A stretch of 64,000 bases of DNA from Welwitschia mirabilis (GCA_051453625.1 JBOZIK010000001.1:175589228-175653227), one strand, 5' to 3'. Shown: positions 35,400 to 47,560, counted from the first letter of the stretch. Numbers and translations: made by a program. Notes: generated by a model from the sequence alone, not told the origin.

Positions 35400-36560
35400 T
35401 AGAGAGATCTATGTCAATAATCTAGCTTTGGACTATCTCTTATTTATTAAATATTTAAGAGAAGAATGATTGGTAATGATAAATTATTTTTATATGTATA
35501 AGATATGAAATAATGTTTTAAATAAAAATACTACTATTAACAATGCTTTTTTGTTATTATATAATTTAATTAAAAATATTGTACTACTTTTATTACATTA
35601 TCAATAACATGTAACTTTCCATCTGTTCTTTGTTTTAATGTTCCTCCTAAAGCATAATCACTTACATTACAAAGTAACTACAAATAAAGTGAGTAATTAA
35701 AGGATTATAAAATAGAAGATAAAATAAGAAGATATGCTAATTCTTTAAAGGTGTTTTAACATTTAATAGTTTAATTAGAACATATATCTTTGGTAATAAT
35801 ATTAGAAAGGAATTTTAAAATTTTAGAAACTTCTTAAATAAATCTTCTTTAGTATCTAACATAGTCATGAAAATACCTTGTCTCTTAATGCTTTTAGAAA
35901 TGAATAGATGAGGGTTCAATGTTTAATCCAATTTTTGCTTTAATAATACTCTTAATAATCATGCAACAATGTTTCTCTAAATTAAGAATAATATATTTCT
36001 CCTCATAATGTATAAGAACAAGTCTTTTTTTTTGACATAGGAATCAAAATTTTCATTAAAAGTAGAATAATCATTCATAAAACCTTGTATAAATTCTTTA
36101 ATAATATTAAGAACTATGTTTATCATGCATCATTATAAGGTAATGGGGCATTACATAGCCTAAAGAACATCTATTTAAAAATAAAGTTTCTAAAGAAGAT
36201 AGTGGAGAATTACATAGTTTAAAGGATATTTATTTATAAGTAAAGTTTCCTTTCTTTTTTATCTTTTTTTCCTATTTGATTGTATCCTAAATAACCCACT
36301 AATCTTTGTAATATTTAAATTGTAAAACATAAGGAAAAATGATTCTTATAGATATGATATTGAGTTTACTATAGTTAATGCACATTGTCCATTCTACTTT
36401 TACTTACTTTGAACAAACTCATTATTTTTCTTTTACCTATAATAGTTATAGAGTTCTTAGGAATAATTTATATAGGACTTATTCATTGACTATCAAAGAG
36501 TGGATATATAAATCCAATATTTAGCAACTTAAGAAGTTATTTTTCATTATTAATTCTTTG
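35400..36560 (-). pseudogene. F reverse transcriptase / RNase H remnant
   Basis: Minus-strand readings: LLKLLNIGFIYPLFDSQ (about 36530-36480), SPI then IIPKN (about 36470-36440), MCINYSKLN-like text (about 36395-36370), KEFIQGFMNDYSTFNENFDS (about 36100-36040; catalytic F-M-D-D-F-S with the first Asp changed to Asn), EEKYIILNLEKHCCMI (about 35995-35945), and RNase H with CNVSDYALGGTLKQRTDGKL (about 35680-35620). Order and spacing are those of Athila/Tat pol. Stops and frame changes are frequent. Confidence 0.75.
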
Positions 36561-37129
36561 ATATAATATTTAAGTCTACATTGAGGCTCTCTATCAAGCT
36601 TAACATTTTTTTAAGTAAATTATATGAATACGTATAATGAATCCAATATTTTAAAATAAAATATAGTCCATATTATGATTTGTTTATGTTATTTTAGAAT
36701 AAAAATTAAAGCATACATTGTAAAGTTAACAATTTTAAATACGTAATTATAGGATAGTAATTTTTATCTCCTAGAAATGCATATTGTAAATATTTATGTT
36801 AAGATTTAAGTTTATATTTTAGATATGATTTTTACTAGAATTTTCCCCCCATATGATAAACATTTGTATTTATCTTTATTATTTGATAATTCATGGTTAA
36901 AAATTTAATTTATAGTAAGTGATAAATATCTATAACATGCATATAATTCATGATCTTGTAGGAAATAATTTATATATTTAATGTTTATCAACTTCAATGA
37001 AATTAAAATCTTCTAAGTCATCCATGTAGTTATTTTTTTTAAATTAAAAACTTATATGTTTATTTTAATCATTTCAAATGATATTTTTACTATTGTATTT
37101 ATATAATTAATTCGAGAGCTATATTTCAT

Positions 37130-37420
37130 CACTAATGGTGTTCCTAAGATAAGTAAAAACTATTTTAGGTTATCTTCCATTTCTAATTCTATGAAGTTAA
37201 CTAGATACAAAAATTTATTATCTTATGCTAGAACATACTCTATTATTCCTTTTGGAATTTTAGTTTTATGACTCGTAAGTTATAAAGTTATTCTAGTTTT
37301 ATATATTATTTCTAACCTAAGTTTTTTACATATGAGTTATGACATTAGATTCTACTATGCCTTACCATTTATAATAGATTATAATCTATTAAAGATGTTT
37401 TCTATAGATTAGCATATGTG
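37130..37420 (-). pseudogene. F protease C-terminal / linker remnant
   Basis: On the minus strand about 37280-37130 reads IPKGIIEYVLA-stop-DNKFLY and then LEMEDNL and LILGTPLV, matching in order the P-E-G-I-I-E-D-V-L-V...ILGRPFL linker of Athila-type polyproteins. Just before it (about 37370-37330) is a degraded ICKKL-type text that follows the protease active site. The active site itself is not readable. Confidence 0.65.
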
Positions 37421-38316
37421 TAATTTGAAATAAAGAATTAGAGCCTTTATGATAACAAAAGTAATCATAGTTATTATTTTCTCATAGAGACTACAAAGAT
37501 CTTTTAAATATTTTTAAAAAATTTTGATTGTTTCATAGGTTTATGTTAAGTATAAAGATGGTTTAAAAAGTAATTAAAAATAAATTTATTGCTCTCCCTA
37601 GGAATTTAAAATAATTATTTTTAATGTAATAATCATGAAAACATTATTCAAGTGATAAAATTTCACTAAGAACAACTTGGTTTCTTAGATAGGTAATGAA
37701 TTATTTTCATGTAGGTTTTGAATGTAAATAAAGTAGAATAAAGAAATATCATTTCCTTAATAAAATATACAAAGACACTAAGATAAGGTAAAATATATCA
37801 TATACTAATATATCACTCATCTACATCCTATAAATAATTGAAGGATTGGATTTATAAGTATAAAATAGCATTTAAGAAAAATAATTTCATATCTAATAAT
37901 CTTAAATAAAACAAAGATAAAAAGCATTAAATGTAAAAATTAACATTTAGATCAAGCATGTTTAATTAATATAGCTTAGTTAAAGATATTAAAATTGCTA
38001 TTTTACCAGGAAATTATGTCTTTGATACTTTTAATAAAATTTTTGAAATTGTGAACTTTATCATAAAAATTTTAAATAAAAATACTAAATCCTAAAGGAC
38101 ATACTAAAAAATAAATTTCATCTAGTAGAAAATTGTAGAATCACCATCTAGGTTACTAACACCATTAGTACTTTGAAGAATAATGCATCCAATTCTATGT
38201 TATGAAACTATTATGACCTTAATTTATTTTCACATTAAAAATAACTAATATCTTCAATGACATATGCTGATGGTATAAGTTACGCATGTTAGTAACATGT
38301 TTCATTGACATGAAGG

Positions 38317-38670
38317 TGTTGTTGAAAACACATGGTAATAGGATTAGTTAATAGAGGAATCATGGTTTAAAGGTCAAGTTTTAGAATCATCATGATAAAC
38401 TCTATTTAAGACAAGAAGATGAACATTCCATTTAATATTATAAGATAAGGAATCTTCACTCCACCTAACACAAGAAGATAAAGATCCTATGTAAGGCTAC
38501 ATGATAAAAATTGTAACTTATCAAATTGAAACAACCATCTACCATTATAAGACAAAGGCTGTTAATTACCTTAAACCTACCCTTGCCTATAAAAGGGCGT
38601 TACGCCCTCATTTGCAAAAGGGTTTGATTGGTTAAGGTAGTAGGAACCCCTAAGAGTATTAACTCTTAAC
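38317..38670 (+). repeat. H: left part of an LTR split by element B
   Basis: Begins with TGTTGTTGAAAACACATGG, a plausible LTR start (not proven), and holds a TATA box (38588-38595) followed by the palindrome GGGCGTTACGCCC. It is interrupted after 38670 by B (TSD ATGAC). Rejoined with 59733 on, it would continue into AATAAATAAATAG (about 59838), a polyadenylation-like signal, and a tRNA-Asp-type primer site at 60838. Confidence 0.5.
38588..38595 (+). promoter_or_regulatory. TATA box of the H LTR
   Basis: TATAAAAG, followed directly by GGGCGTTACGCCC (38595-38607), a perfect 5-base-stem palindrome keeping two CpGs in otherwise CpG-poor DNA. Confidence 0.5.
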
Positions 38671-38675
38671 ATGAC
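38671..38675. repeat. Target-site duplication of B, left (ATGAC)
   Basis: ATGAC directly before the B 5' LTR; the same five bases follow the 3' LTR at 59728-59732. Confidence 0.85.
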
Positions 38676-39994
38676 TATTACAATGCCAATTTGCTAGATT
38701 TTGATTAGGTATTTTGAGTACTTTTATGGGATATTTAAATAAGATTAGATGTAATTCTAATGATTATGAAAAATTAATGAGATAATCACTGAAACATATG
38801 ATTCATAGCATATTTAGAAGCATATCAAGCTTATTATAATACTTCATGCCTTGAAAGGAAGATTAACAATGTAAAAGACTAATTTTCCTTATGCTAGAAA
38901 GATGAAAAGACATGTTGTCCCCTTTGTTGTATTCATAATAGTTAAGATGATAGTACTGCTGATATGGACTAAAGCTATGGAGTTGACTGTAGGGCTTGAA
39001 GCTAATGGATCACCCCTTATTATGGAGGATTATTCCTAGTATCATCCCCATAATAGTTAGGATGATAACTATTTTATATGTACAAAACGAATTATCTTTG
39101 TAATGGGTTCATATAGCTCATGTGGGTTACTAGGCTTTCTTTTCTAACTTTTAGGGTTTTGATTATAAAACTTCAATGTAAATCTATAAATATCCCCATT
39201 TTCCTTCACTTTTATTTTCCATATTTTACACTAGATATTCTTTTAATGGAAGACTAAAGGACAAGAGATTCATTAATTAGCTACAGAGAGAAGATTTTTT
39301 TGGTCTTAAGCTGAGTATCCATCATTAAGGTGTTGCTACTTTATTCTAAGTGGATGTTAAATTGATGATTAATTTAATAACTCTTTTCACTTCAATTATG
39401 TAAACCTACCTTATAGTTTAAGTTTATTATGATTTGGTGATATCTACATAGTTTATTTAGATCATAAGGGCAACCTTTTATTAAGGTTGACATTGTTAGT
39501 TTAGATCTTATATTGCATCTTATTTTATTCCATTCCCCTATTTGAATTATATTTTTTTTTTTGTAATATCTTATAGCTCATATTGGTTAGGGACAAGTAA
39601 TAAAATCTTTCTAATTGATCTAAGTAATAATGGATAATTCTTATGACAAGAGGATTAGAATCCAAATAGACTCACTATAATTTCATTTCATCCATTTGCA
39701 TCTCATCATCATTCATGTTTCTTTACATTCGCATTATTCTTTATTATAATTGCATTTCATCCATTTGCATCTCATCATCATTCATGTTTCTTTACATTCG
39801 CATTATTCTTTATTTTTCATTTTCTAAAGGAAAAAGACTTAAGGAAATTGTAAAATTAATTCTTTAATTTCTAGCCTAGTGTCTTCAATGGATTACAACA
39901 TTTAGGTTGATTTCCCTCTATACTAGAATTTTTTTTTATAAGTATTGTGATTTACAAATTTTACCTAAATATTACATAAATTTACACCACAACA
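38676..39994 (+). repeat. B 5' LTR, 1319 bp
   Basis: Starts TATTACAATGCCAATTTGC (TG decayed to TA) and ends CACCACAACA. It contains a 69-base tandem duplication (39676-39813) absent from the 3' LTR, and a TATCATCC...GGATGATA inverted motif at 39027-39057. Confidence 0.9.
39676..39813. repeat. 69-bp tandem duplication in B 5' LTR
   Basis: Two nearly identical 69-base units carrying CATTTCATCCATTTGCATCT. The 3' LTR has one unit near 59490, so the duplication post-dates insertion of B. Confidence 0.9.
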
Positions 39995-39997
39995 TTT

Positions 39998-40016
39998 TGG
40001 TGCCATTGCTGAGAAA
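39998..40016 (+). other. B primer-binding site, tRNA-Asp type
   Basis: TGGTGCCATTGCTGAGAA (from 39998) matches TGGCGCCGTTGCCGGGGA at 13 of 18 bases; all differences are transitions. Confidence 0.8.
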
Positions 40017-40440
40017 GGCCGCTAGGAGCTAGAGGATTGTTACTATCTAAATAAGTGTCTTGGATTTTAGATTAAGTTATTTATTTAAAATAGTGTTGTA
40101 TTTTGAATTCTAGTTTAGTAGGTTTATTTTTGTAATTTTTTTCATTTTTCATAGCTTTAGGAAAATCATTATCATTTCTTTAGTCATCCACATAATACTA
40201 AAACTAATAATCATATATTTTTGAATTCATTTTTCTTTTTTACAAAATTTTCTTTCTTGTAGTAGTAGTAAAATACTATCATCCTCTATGTTGTCCCCAT
40301 GATAAGGTGGATGACACCTTATTTTTCTAGTTACATTAATTTTTCTCTAATTTAAGTAGTTCTCTATTGTTGTGATCGTCATTTATTTTATTGTTTCCAT
40401 GCCGTAGTAGATGGCTATCAATTATTTTTAATTTTGATTT
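40017..40440 (+). other. B 5' leader
   Basis: T-rich untranslated leader with a TATCATCC...GTCCCCATGATA...GGATGAC motif near 40278-40315. No ORF. Confidence 0.6.
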
Positions 40441-42074
40441 TTGTTCTCAATTTCTAGTATGTAGGGACATAATAAATTTTGTTAAAAAGAAGAAATATCA
40501 AAGAGATTAGAACTTGATTAAGAAAAATATTACAAAAGGGTTATTCAACTTCAAGCTAAATATAGGTATGTGCACTCTAGATTTTCAAATTTTAAAAATT
40601 AAAGAAGAGGATTTTTTTGCTTGTATTATTGTAGAGTTAAATTTTACAAAACAAATTGTGAAAATAATAGACTAGAAGTAGATCCTAGTATGTCTTTTTC
40701 AACTATGTCAAAATCATTATTAAAAAAAATAAGTTTCTTCATCTAGTACTTCAATCATCATAAGAACTTTGACTTTGAATGCAAATCCTATAATTATAGA
40801 TTTAATTACTAGTAGAAAATACGAAATCCAAAAGCTTTTAATTTAATTTCTAGTGATGATATAAAATTAAGAAACTTGAGTGGTTATCCAACATTTTAAG
40901 GGAAACTTGAAGAGGACCCTTTTCAACATCTAGCTAACATTGAAAAACCTATACTTACCTCAAGAAATGGGAAGAAATGAATTAGTGATTGCACTTATAT
41001 GATTATCTTTCTAGTCATACTTAGAGAAAAGGCAAAAGTTTGGCTCTAAACCATTCCATACAAGAGTCTTAAATCACAGAGTCAAGTGTAAGAAGTTTTT
41101 ATTAAATTTTTTTGAGTGAAAGTATCATGAGAAAGAGAATGAATGAAGTTATTAACTTTCAATAATAACCTCATGAGGATCATGCCATAACTTATGATTG
41201 GTTTATCATAGCTTTGCATTTCAAGCCTATTGATGAATTGCATAAAGAAAAATTGATAAATTATTTCTACAGTGGATTGACTAGTCAAACTAGAAAAACT
41301 TACAAATTTTTCTTGTGATGATAACTTGATAAACTTAATTTTAAATGATGCATAAAATGTGTTGAAAAATCTAGTAGAAATAAGTTAAAATTGACCAAAA
41401 CCCACTTCTAAGAAAAATTGAATTATAAGCTAAATCATAAAATATTTAAAGGAAGTAAAACATAATAAGAAAGAATAGAAAGGTGATTCAACCAATATAA
41501 TCAAAGACTTCAATATCACTTTGAAGAAGTAAACTAAAATGATAGTTGATGAAAAAGAGTAAAATATGAAAATACAACTTCAAAATGTGATATTTGTGAA
41601 TATAACTCTCATCAAATTAAATAACATCCTTTGATGCCAACTTGTAAAGAAAGGATGTTTGAGGAAGTATGTGCCTTCCATTAAATAACACTTACTTTAA
41701 AAGCTAATAATAATTTCAATAAAGATTATGTGGACAATCACATTAGAAGCCTTTTGAGAATATATTTAAGTTTTTAAACTTTTAACCAAATAATCCCAAT
41801 ATTCAATAAAATTAAAATGATCCACTCAGAGATTCCATAGAAGAATTGAAAAATATGCAAGAAAAGACTAGCAATAATATTAAAAACTTAGTAAATTTAC
41901 TTTAAGAAATAATGCTTACTAATCAAAGACCACAAGGGTCTCTTGCATATCAACCTTTACCCAGCCTAAATAATGTCAAAAGAGATTTAAAGGTAGACAT
42001 AAGAAGTGAAAATGATACAACAACTCTGGCCTATGAGGTTCTAACTTCAAAAAATAATAAAAAAGTAATGAAGG
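40441..42074 (+). pseudogene. B gag remnant, left of the insertion
   Basis: Starts near 40455 with a basic VKKKKYQRD-type N-terminus, also seen in D'. Then comes NLSGYPTF-like text near 40870-40905 followed by EEDPFQHLANIEKP (about 40911-40952), a zinc knuckle remnant CDICEYNSHQIK...HPLMPTC (about 41590-41645), and VCAFH. The C-terminal linker is the best kept: the ORF from 41912 reads LTNQRPQGSLAYQPLPSLNN, the RPQG block that precedes protease in this family. It then runs into the gap at 42075. The rest of gag resumes at 52318. The minus ORF 41082-41288 is an antisense shadow. Confidence 0.75.
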
Positions 42075-42174
42075 NNNNNNNNNNNNNNNNNNNNNNNNNN
42101 NNNNNNNNNNNNNNNNNNNNNNNNNNNNNNNNNNNNNNNNNNNNNNNNNNNNNNNNNNNNNNNNNNNNNNNNNN
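42075..42174. other. Assembly gap of exactly 100 unknown bases
   Basis: The round number suggests a gap of unknown true size. It separates plus-strand B gag from minus-strand D' internal sequence, so the true junction of the nested insertion, and possibly a third LTR, is missing. Confidence 0.95.
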
Positions 42175-44465
42175 CCTAAAATTTATTCAACACTTTTCTT
42201 AAAAAGAAAGAAAGAGGAAAGGATTTGCTTTGACGGTCTCAAGATGTTACATTCTTTTAATGTTTACCAATTGATAAATCATAAAAAGTATGCAATCATT
42301 TTTAAGTAAAATCAATTAGAAGAAGATAGAATAAAAAGTTAAATATTTGATAGCACAAATTTTAGAATTCAAATAAGAAATAAAAAAAGTGATAAGTGTT
42401 AAATAGTCTCTTATGAAAACTTTGTGAATCCTGAGTATCATTATAAAAGCATATGAGAAAGGTCTTAAAGAAAGTATTTAAGATGATTATAAAGTTCTTT
42501 AAAATGTTTTTTATTATTTAATATAAAACATGGATTTTTAATAAGAAGCTAAGGATTTTTTCAATTTGAATGAGCACATGAAATTTTGTTTTCACAAGAA
42601 TTAATAGTAATATAAGAAATACAAAATTCATATAACTCATGGGAAAACAATCTCTTATCAAACTCATAATATAAAAAATTAGAAACATAAATTGCATTCA
42701 GAGCTTGATATTAAATATTAAAAGTAGTTTTTGAGATCCAATGGTTTGTAAAAGCCTTCTTAGGGTGTGATATTAAGATAGGCTTTACATACCTAAGAAG
42801 ATCTTTAACATTTAACTTTAAACATGGATTTGGATCAAGAAGGTATGGCTTTCTTCAATTTAGAGTTTGAAGATATCCCAAGTTCTTTTTTGAAAAGAAT
42901 AATCATTGAAAGTGCAAGGTAGATTTGACTTTAAAAAAGAGGAAAAGATGTTACTTTTTGTAGCACATGAAATTTGCAAAGGAAAGGATTGGGAGATTTT
43001 TAAACTTTAGTCCTCAAGATGATGTGTCTTATTTCTTTTAAAGACAAGGATGTGATTTTGAGAGTTACTTGATTGAATGATTTCTTCATTAATCATATCT
43101 TCCTCTTCTTTGTTATCATTATCATTGATTATATATCTTTCCCTTCTTTTTTGTTTTGTTGAGAATTAATTTTCTTTTCTAAGTTGATGGATTCCTCAAA
43201 AAGATCACTAGAAAAATTATAGAAGGGAAAGTTTTTATTGTCTTCATTATTTGATGAAATATTTTTTGATATTTTTTGATTTGATTCCTCTTCCTCTCTA
43301 AATAATTATATCAACTCTAAACTATAATACTCATTTCTAGTATTTGAGTTTCTATTACTAAGTTAATCCTTTTTCATTTATTTGTCTTAGTACTTATCTC
43401 TATTAATTTCATAAGTTGAGCTTATTTTAAAAGTAGAACTCCTTTATCCTAGCAAAGTATATGAAAACAAGGGATATGATCTAATATTTCAATGTTATTA
43501 TCTTATTCTTCTTCATCATTCTCATCATCTTATTACATGTTATTACTTTTAGTAGAAGGAGAAATGTGATTATTATGTCTATCATAGAATAGAAGATTTT
43601 CAAAATTTTTATGAGGATATTCTTCATCTAGTAAATGGGTTTTAGGAATATAATCTAACACCTCAATATCATCATCTAATAAATGGTCATCCTCACCTTT
43701 ATTGTTGAAAGATAAGGTTGAATTATTGTTGTCTTCCCTTTTTTCATCCCCTAGATTTTGTAATAGTATTTGTTCCAAGATTTCAACCAAGTTTTCCATG
43801 TTTTTATTGGCTTTTTCCTACTTATTTATTATTTTATTAATCATTTATTTCATTGGATTATTTTCTTCCTCATATTAGTTAATAGGAGATGGTTATTTGT
43901 CATAGTAATGCATGAGAAATAGATGGGATGGATAAAAGTGATTGTACAAGGTTGAATCCCTAAGATTTCCATTGTCATTCCTATATGAAGTTTGAAAAGA
44001 AGAGGGGGAATAATAAAATGGTTAAAAAGAGGAGTGGGTCAAATCCCTTTTCTTAACATCATTCTATGTTTTTCTCCCTCTCTCAAAAACCTCTTGAAGT
44101 ATTTTATCACTATAAATCTCAGAATCTTCTATGTTTCTTCTTTTTTAGCAAAAATCTACTAAAGTGTTTTCTTACTATTATCCTCAAAGTTTTTTAAATA
44201 TTTCCTCCTTTTAGTAAGGATTTTCTTAAGGGTCCTTGTACTACTATTCATAATTGGGAAGAAGGAAAAAAGAGAATCTAATTTAAAATAAATGCATAGT
44301 GACAATCAAGTTCTATTTTTATTAATAAAATTGGAAAGATATTATATGTACTTAGATATTTTATTTCTAATTCTATTTTGAAATTGACTAATCCTTCTCT
44401 GATATTTTCTTTTATCAGTAGCTCTTTTTCTCTGGTATCTTCTTCTTATATCGACCATGCCATAG
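42175..44465 (-). pseudogene. D' gag / protease-region remnant
   Basis: On the minus strand from about 44455 reads RRRYQRKRATDKRKYQRRIS, a very basic N-terminus with parallels in B (40490) and D (50760). The 88-codon minus ORF 43533-43799 (MENLVEILEQILLQNLGDEK, then an Asp-rich segment DDHLLDDDIEVLDYIP) corresponds to the acidic stretch before protease in this family. From about 43000 to 42175 the frames are too broken to place domains. The function, if intact, would be particle formation. It is dead. Confidence 0.55.
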
Positions 44466-45083
44466 TATTCTGCAAACAAAAAACAATAGAAAACAAAATT
44501 GAAATCAAAAGACTATTGTCCTGTCTATCATGGTGATGACAGAGGGGATGACACATACCAAAAAAAAAAAAAAATTTAATAGAGTGAAAAGCCAAAAACT
44601 AAAAAAAACATGCATAGGTTGTCATCTTTCTAATCGTCCAAACAATAAAGAAAACAATGAAATTATTATTATACTCTCAGAAAAACTGCAATCTAAAATC
44701 TAAAAATAAAAGACCAAAGAATAAAAAATGAGTGGTTGTCCACCTTCTCATGGTGATGATGGAGGAGATGACAATTGATATTATAGACTTCAAAGAATTA
44801 AGAACCAAAAAACCAAAAAAAACCAAAAAAAATTAAAATTAAAAGCTAAAAAATCAAAAAACTAAAAAATACAAATGAGAACTAAGAAGCCCAAAAACTA
44901 AAAAAATGAAAACCAAAAATAAAAAATCCAAAACTAAAAAATTGAAAATAAAAAAAACCTAGGATTCCTAATTAAAATATAATATCACTACAGATAAATA
45001 ACAAAATAGAAATTTGATATACTCACTTAAATAATAACAATCCTCATGCTCCTTAGTATCCTTCCTCGATAATGGTGTCCATT
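44466..45083 (-). other. D' primer site and leader with A-rich degenerate repeats
   Basis: The primer site is at 45064-45083. The plus strand of 44790-44960 is a run of CCAAAAAA/CTAAAAA variants, meaning the RNA-sense strand is a U-rich TTTTTGG repeat. GTCATCC/GGATGAC-type motifs recur near 44510-44560, 44620 and 44735-44775. No ORF. Confidence 0.65.
44790..44960. repeat. A-rich degenerate short repeats (CCAAAAA/CTAAAAA)
   Basis: About twenty loose copies of a 6-9-base unit of C(C/T)AAAAA form. Lies in the D' leader, where the RNA sense is U-rich. Confidence 0.8.
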
Positions 45084-46147
45084 TGTTACAGTGCATATTT
45101 GTGCAAATGTTTATACTCAAAAAGATCTTATCATTCATAAATAAAATAGATATCTTGCATAATACAACATGCTAATATAGTTGAAAGTGAACTTGAATGT
45201 TTTATTTTATTAAAGACTAATGAGAGGAGAATAAGGATTGATTTTCATTAAAGTAAAGTATTCAAAATAAAGAAAAAGATACAAAATAAATATGCAATGC
45301 CAGTGTAAATTTAGCTAAATTAAAATGAAATTCAACATGATACTAACACTTTTCTTTTAGCCTTAACAAAGGCTACTCCTAAGATCTATATCAGTAATGA
45401 AATTGTCATCAAATCAAGGGAAACATAGGCCATAAGGGACATATGAAAACTAACATGCACAAATGAAAATAAAATTTTATATTAAAAGAAACTAAACATT
45501 TAGATTACAAAATAGTTGAGCCTCACTTGAGGATGCACAAATCACCACCAAGAGAACATCTTTCTGTAACTCTCAAGATCGGTCTCCCATCCTTCCATCT
45601 CCTATCATGAGAATTTCTAATGCAAACAAAGATGAAAAGGAGAGTCGAAGAGGGATCTTATTTATAGGTTTACATAGTAAAACCATTACACAGAAGGTAC
45701 CCCAAAATGAACTTCATTACAAAAGAGAAATAGACAAAATGATTAAGGTTGGCTATTAAAATCAGTTATAGTGATCATCCTGTCTGTCATTTAGATGACA
45801 TACAGGCTAATAGCTCCTTATAAAAGATGATTTAGTAGATGATTCAATAGTCCACATTAGCATTAAATTATATCATCTTCTTATCTATTATAAGGACAAC
45901 AAAGGAAACAACATTCTTCTTTATTTATTTCAACGAGAAAAAGAAACCATTTCTATTAGTCATCTTCCTCCAAAGCTCTATGTATCAAGGTGTGCCTTAA
46001 ATGCATCAAATATTGCTAAGAATTTCACATTTCTAAGATCTTCCATTGATTCTCTAAAATCCTTAAAATTACATCTAAACCTATATAAATATCTTATAAA
46101 ATAGCTCATAAAATCCTATTAAATACACACAAATTGGTAGTACATCA
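45084..46147 (-). repeat. D inner LTR, 1064 bp (3' LTR of D, 5' LTR of D')
   Basis: Minus strand starts TGATGTACTACCAATTTGTG and ends CACTGTAACA. A purine run AAAGGCTAAGTGAAGGGCTA (minus strand) lies directly upstream and is the polypurine tract of D; a primer site lies directly downstream and belongs to D'. It aligns with 51257-52317 throughout. Confidence 0.85.
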
Positions 46148-47175
46148 TAGCCCTTCACTTAGCCTTTGTTAGTCATTATCAAGGACCATGTGAAAAACCA
46201 CAAATGCAAGCTAATTTATTTTTAAAGAAAACAATATATAAATTTTGAAAAAAGCTCATAGAAAACATCACATAGCAAAATAACATGTAATGCATAATGT
46301 GTATGGAGTAAAAATTATAAAATTATATCTCATGAAAGCTCTAAAATAACTCAAAAATTTATAAAAATGAGACATGAAAATTGATCTTGCACCTTCTGAG
46401 AAAAATAATATGTTCCATATTAGATAAGAGTAAGAAGGTAGATGATAGCAATATTTAAATTTGGATAATATTTCTAAATTAAGTGTAAAGCTAACTAAAG
46501 AAATGTCATATTTGAAAAATATAGATGTATGAAATATGTTGACAAGCAAAGAAAGACTTGACAATGAAAAATTTTCCATCACAAAAATGATTATAAGTAG
46601 CATCGAGAAATCCAAAAATACTAGAAAAAACATAATAAAGTTATTTATTTAAGCAAGAAATTAACTCTATATTGAAAATTGGGCAAGGAAAAGTATGGCA
46701 TTAACTTTGAAAGGACTAACCAAATAACAAAAGAAAATAGAAAGAATGGACATAAGGCAACATAAAGAAGATATCCTATCTATCTAAATATTTAAGCTAA
46801 TAGACTCCCGTGAAAGAAGCCATAACATCACTTAATTTTAAAATGAATTATTTTATGTATATAAAAAAAATCTTGTTCGCTCAAGTAGTGATTATAATAA
46901 TACTAAAAATAAAATGTTTTAAATAAGAAATGATAAGATCAAAGAATTACTTAAAAATAAACTCACTTGCTAACATCTCAAAACAAACACCTAAATCTCA
47001 AAAAATCAAATGATCATGTGAAAAGGTTTAGATTTTAAGAAACAAGCAATGTCTTTGATGAAACCAAGGATGCCACTAATTCAATAGCCTTAAAGTTTTA
47101 TTATTTTATTTTTCATAATGAGGGGAGTACAACCACATTTAGAGAAGTAAGAACTCATAAATCATGGCTAACTAA

Positions 47176-47241
<66 letters not shown>

Positions 47242-47560
47242 GAAAATAATCAACTTGACCAAATAGTTTAAAAAATAAAGATAAAGTTATAAGATGAATA
47301 CAGAAAAGAATACCCTTAAACAATTTAAGATTCTTTCATCATTAAGAAAAACATAAAAAATAAAGCATCTTCATTCAAACTAAAGTTCATAGACATGTGA
47401 ATGTCTTAATATTGGATGAATCTAATCTTACCACTATAAAATACCAAAGTTAAAGACTAGCCTTGGAAATAAATACATAAAGAATGTTTGAAATATCATT
47501 AAGTAATGTCATAATGATCTATAAAGGGAAAAGTTAAGAGAAAATTTAAATGGTTGCTTA
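46148..47560 (-). other. D 3' untranslated region
   Basis: Family 3'UTR text on the minus strand (GATTCATCCAATATTAAGAC near 47420-47400). It contains a CT run (47175-47210) passing into an AT run (47211-47236). The 121-codon minus ORF 46268-46633 lies here; it is hydrophobic, Phe- and Leu-rich, has no match to the coding parts of the family, and is most likely chance. Confidence 0.6.
47175..47236. repeat. Microsatellite (CT)n(AT)n
   Basis: CT repeats interrupted near the left end, then about 13 AT units. Confidence 0.95.

Larger units (their letters stand above)
33582..38316 (-). mobile_element. F: decayed Athila-like Ty3/gypsy pol, minus strand, no LTR identified
   Basis: Protease-linker, RT, RNase H and integrase remnants follow leftwards on the minus strand from about 37420 to 34480. 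The protein text differs from the A/B/D family, so F is a different subfamily of the same lineage. The gag end is only hinted at (minus strand, about 37500-37560, YLKDLCSLYEK). No LTR is recognisable: the right side is replaced by the LTR-like sequence H, the left side by AT-rich DNA and the LINE. The sequence 33582-34480, about 0.9 kb after integrase, has no feature I can name, and neither has 37560-38284. Confidence 0.65.
42175..45083 (-). mobile_element. D': partial internal region of a D-type element, minus strand
   Basis: Directly beyond the inner LTR (45084-46147) on the minus strand is a primer site (AATGGACACCATTATCGAGG, 45083 down to 45064), a leader, and gag. The left end, 42175-42350, aligns with 47925-48120 of D in the same orientation, so D' repeats the 5' half of the D internal region. 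It is therefore not the flank of D but a second internal unit sharing the LTR. It ends at the 100-base gap. Confidence 0.7.

Noticed and set aside
41082-41288. Minus-strand 68-codon ORF
   Set aside because: Antisense to B gag.
46268-46633. Minus-strand 121-codon hydrophobic ORF as an env-like protein
   Set aside because: It lies in the D 3'UTR, has Phe/Leu-rich composition expected of AT-rich noncoding DNA, and the related UTRs of A and B show no open frame there.
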